From Candidatus Brocadiaceae bacterium (GTDB lineage: Bacteria > Planctomycetota > Brocadiia > SM23-32): a DNA stretch of 15,145 nucleotides. The position numbers and the translations under genes were made by a program. The DNA lies in assembly GCA_003551785.1 (NCBI GenBank), contig PUNP01000944.1:1-15145 (forward strand), read 5' to 3'. The notes below the pieces were generated by a model. It did not search any database and had not been told where the DNA came from. It was given only the letters and a program-made list of their open reading frames with translations. This document shows positions 14,408 to 15,145 of the stretch, piece by piece (the first letter of the stretch is position 1; each line of letters starts with the position of its first letter).

Positions 14408-14480
14408 TTGCGTAACTAATATCGCAGATTTTCACTGAATAATTATCTTTTAAGCAGTCTGAGCAATCTCATTCTCCATT

Positions 14481-15145
14481 ATGGCAGCAAAGATGAACAG
14501 TTCAAAAATTGCAATATGTTTATTTTCTGGCGGCTTAGACAGCATGTTGGCCGCTAAATTGATGTTAAAACAGGGGGTAAAGCTCACCGCGTTACATTTT
14601 CATTCTGTTTTTACTGATAACGAAGAAGAAGGTAAACCCAGCAGAATCGAGCATATATCAAAATTATGGGGGATGGATTTTTTACCTGTTGAAATTACAG
14701 AAAAAATGTTGAAACTCGTAAAATCACCTTCTCATGGGTATGGCAGCGTTATGAACCCCTGCATTGATTGTCGAATCCTTCAATTACGGCTTGCTAAAAA
14801 AATCATGCGAGAAAGGGAGGCATCGTTTATAGTAACCGGCGAAGTCATGGGCCAGCGCCCTATGACTCAGAAGAAAAACATGATGCGCCATATTGAGAAA
14901 GAAGGAAAAGTCGGGGATATCCTCCTGCGCCCTCTGTCGGCACAATTGCTTCCCCCCACTCTCCCCGAACGAGAGGGGTGGGTTGATCGCAGCCGATTAC
15001 TCAACTTTAGTGGTCGCACCCGCAAACCGCAGATGCGGCTGGCCCAGGAAATGGGAATTAAAAACTATCCCGCGCCGGCCGGAGGATGTCGTCTCACTGA
15101 TCCAGGATATGGGCGACGATTGAAAGACTTATTAACCCATGCACA
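14481..15145 (+). CDS. PP-loop ATPase, MnmA/ThiI-like tRNA thiolation family (partial, 3' end outside window)
   Basis: I translated 221 codons to the window edge without a stop. Residues 16-21 SGGLDS are the PP-loop that binds and adenylates a substrate. Residues 92-98 NPCIDCR hold C94 and C97. Residues 119-130 read TGEVMGQRPMTQ, and 197-203 PAPAGGC hold C203. This pattern belongs to the MnmA-like proteins often annotated as tRNA (5-methylaminomethyl-2-thiouridylate) methyltransferase. They adenylate tRNA uridine, or another carbonyl, and exchange oxygen for sulfur through paired cysteines. It is not canonical MnmA: the SGGLDS and PCIDC contexts differ. True function is unproven. An in-frame TGA 21 nt before the ATG bounds the start, and no good ribosome site is visible; M5 (14493) is an alternative. 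The gap to the HEAT gene is 73 nt and appears empty. Confidence 0.85.
   Translation, partial: MAAKMNSSKIAICLFSGGLDSMLAAKLMLKQGVKLTALHFHSVFTDNEEEGKPSRIEHISKLWGMDFLPVEITEKMLKLVKSPSHGYGSVMNPCIDCRILQLRLAKKIMREREASFIVTGEVMGQRPMTQKKNMMRHIEKEGKVGDILLRPLSAQLLPPTLPEREGWVDRSRLLNFSGRTRKPQMRLAQEMGIKNYPAPAGGCRLTDPGYGRRLKDLLTHA

Noticed and set aside
14893..15123. 76-codon plus-strand frame near the right edge
   Set aside because: It is out of frame within the PP-loop gene, whose own frame is open to the window edge and carries conserved motifs.
1..15145. Mobile elements, CRISPR arrays, toxin-antitoxin or defence genes
   Set aside because: No direct-repeat array, terminal inverted repeats, transposase, integrase or defence-family motif was seen; every gene belongs to a recognised core or envelope family.

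Overview
The window reads as chromosomal core DNA from a Gram-negative (diderm) bacterium of moderate to low GC (judged by eye, not computed). My best guess is a member of the Planctomycetota, perhaps a Phycisphaerae/Sedimentisphaerales-like lineage. The grounds are a fused LpxC-FabZ protein, the gene order rplY(ctc)-pth-rpsF-ssb-rplI-dnaB without rpsR, a HEAT-repeat lipoprotein and an MnmA-like PP-loop protein. These characters are also compatible with related phyla such as Kiritimatiellota, Lentisphaerota or Omnitrophota, so the taxon is an inference.

Left part (1-9382, all minus strand). Ten genes are packed with gaps of 0-30 nt, apart from one gap of about 160 nt. In transcription order they are rplY/ctc (L25), pth, rpsF (S6), ssb, rplI (L9), dnaB, bamA, ompH/skp, the lpxC-fabZ fusion and lpxA, which runs off the left edge. 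The first six serve translation and replication. The last four build the outer membrane: lipid A synthesis, the barrel-insertion machine and its periplasmic chaperone. Only 23 nt separate the two sets, so they probably share a transcript. The single larger gap (6995-7153, between ssb and rplI) is where rpsR often sits; here it holds a hairpin instead.

Middle (9383-10054). This is a divergent intergenic region of about 670 nt with no convincing gene. It contains a good sigma70-type promoter candidate on the plus strand, three hairpins and one short perfect dyad.

Right part (10055-15145, all plus strand). A ferredoxin-type aldo/keto reductase (two CxxC clusters, no ordinary start codon), a small tRNA-binding OB-fold protein and an MlaF-like ABC ATPase form one likely operon. 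After a 347-nt gap come a membrane-anchored protein with three LysM domains and, overlapping by one base, a HEAT-repeat lipoprotein. Last is a PP-loop (MnmA/ThiI-like) sulfur-transfer protein cut by the right edge.

I see no phage, IS element, CRISPR array, toxin-antitoxin pair or defence system. The window is mainly ordinary housekeeping DNA. The points most worth checking are the missing start codon of the reductase, the rpsR-less gap with its hairpin, the joined translation/outer-membrane operon, and unusual residues in otherwise conserved LpxA and LpxC motifs.
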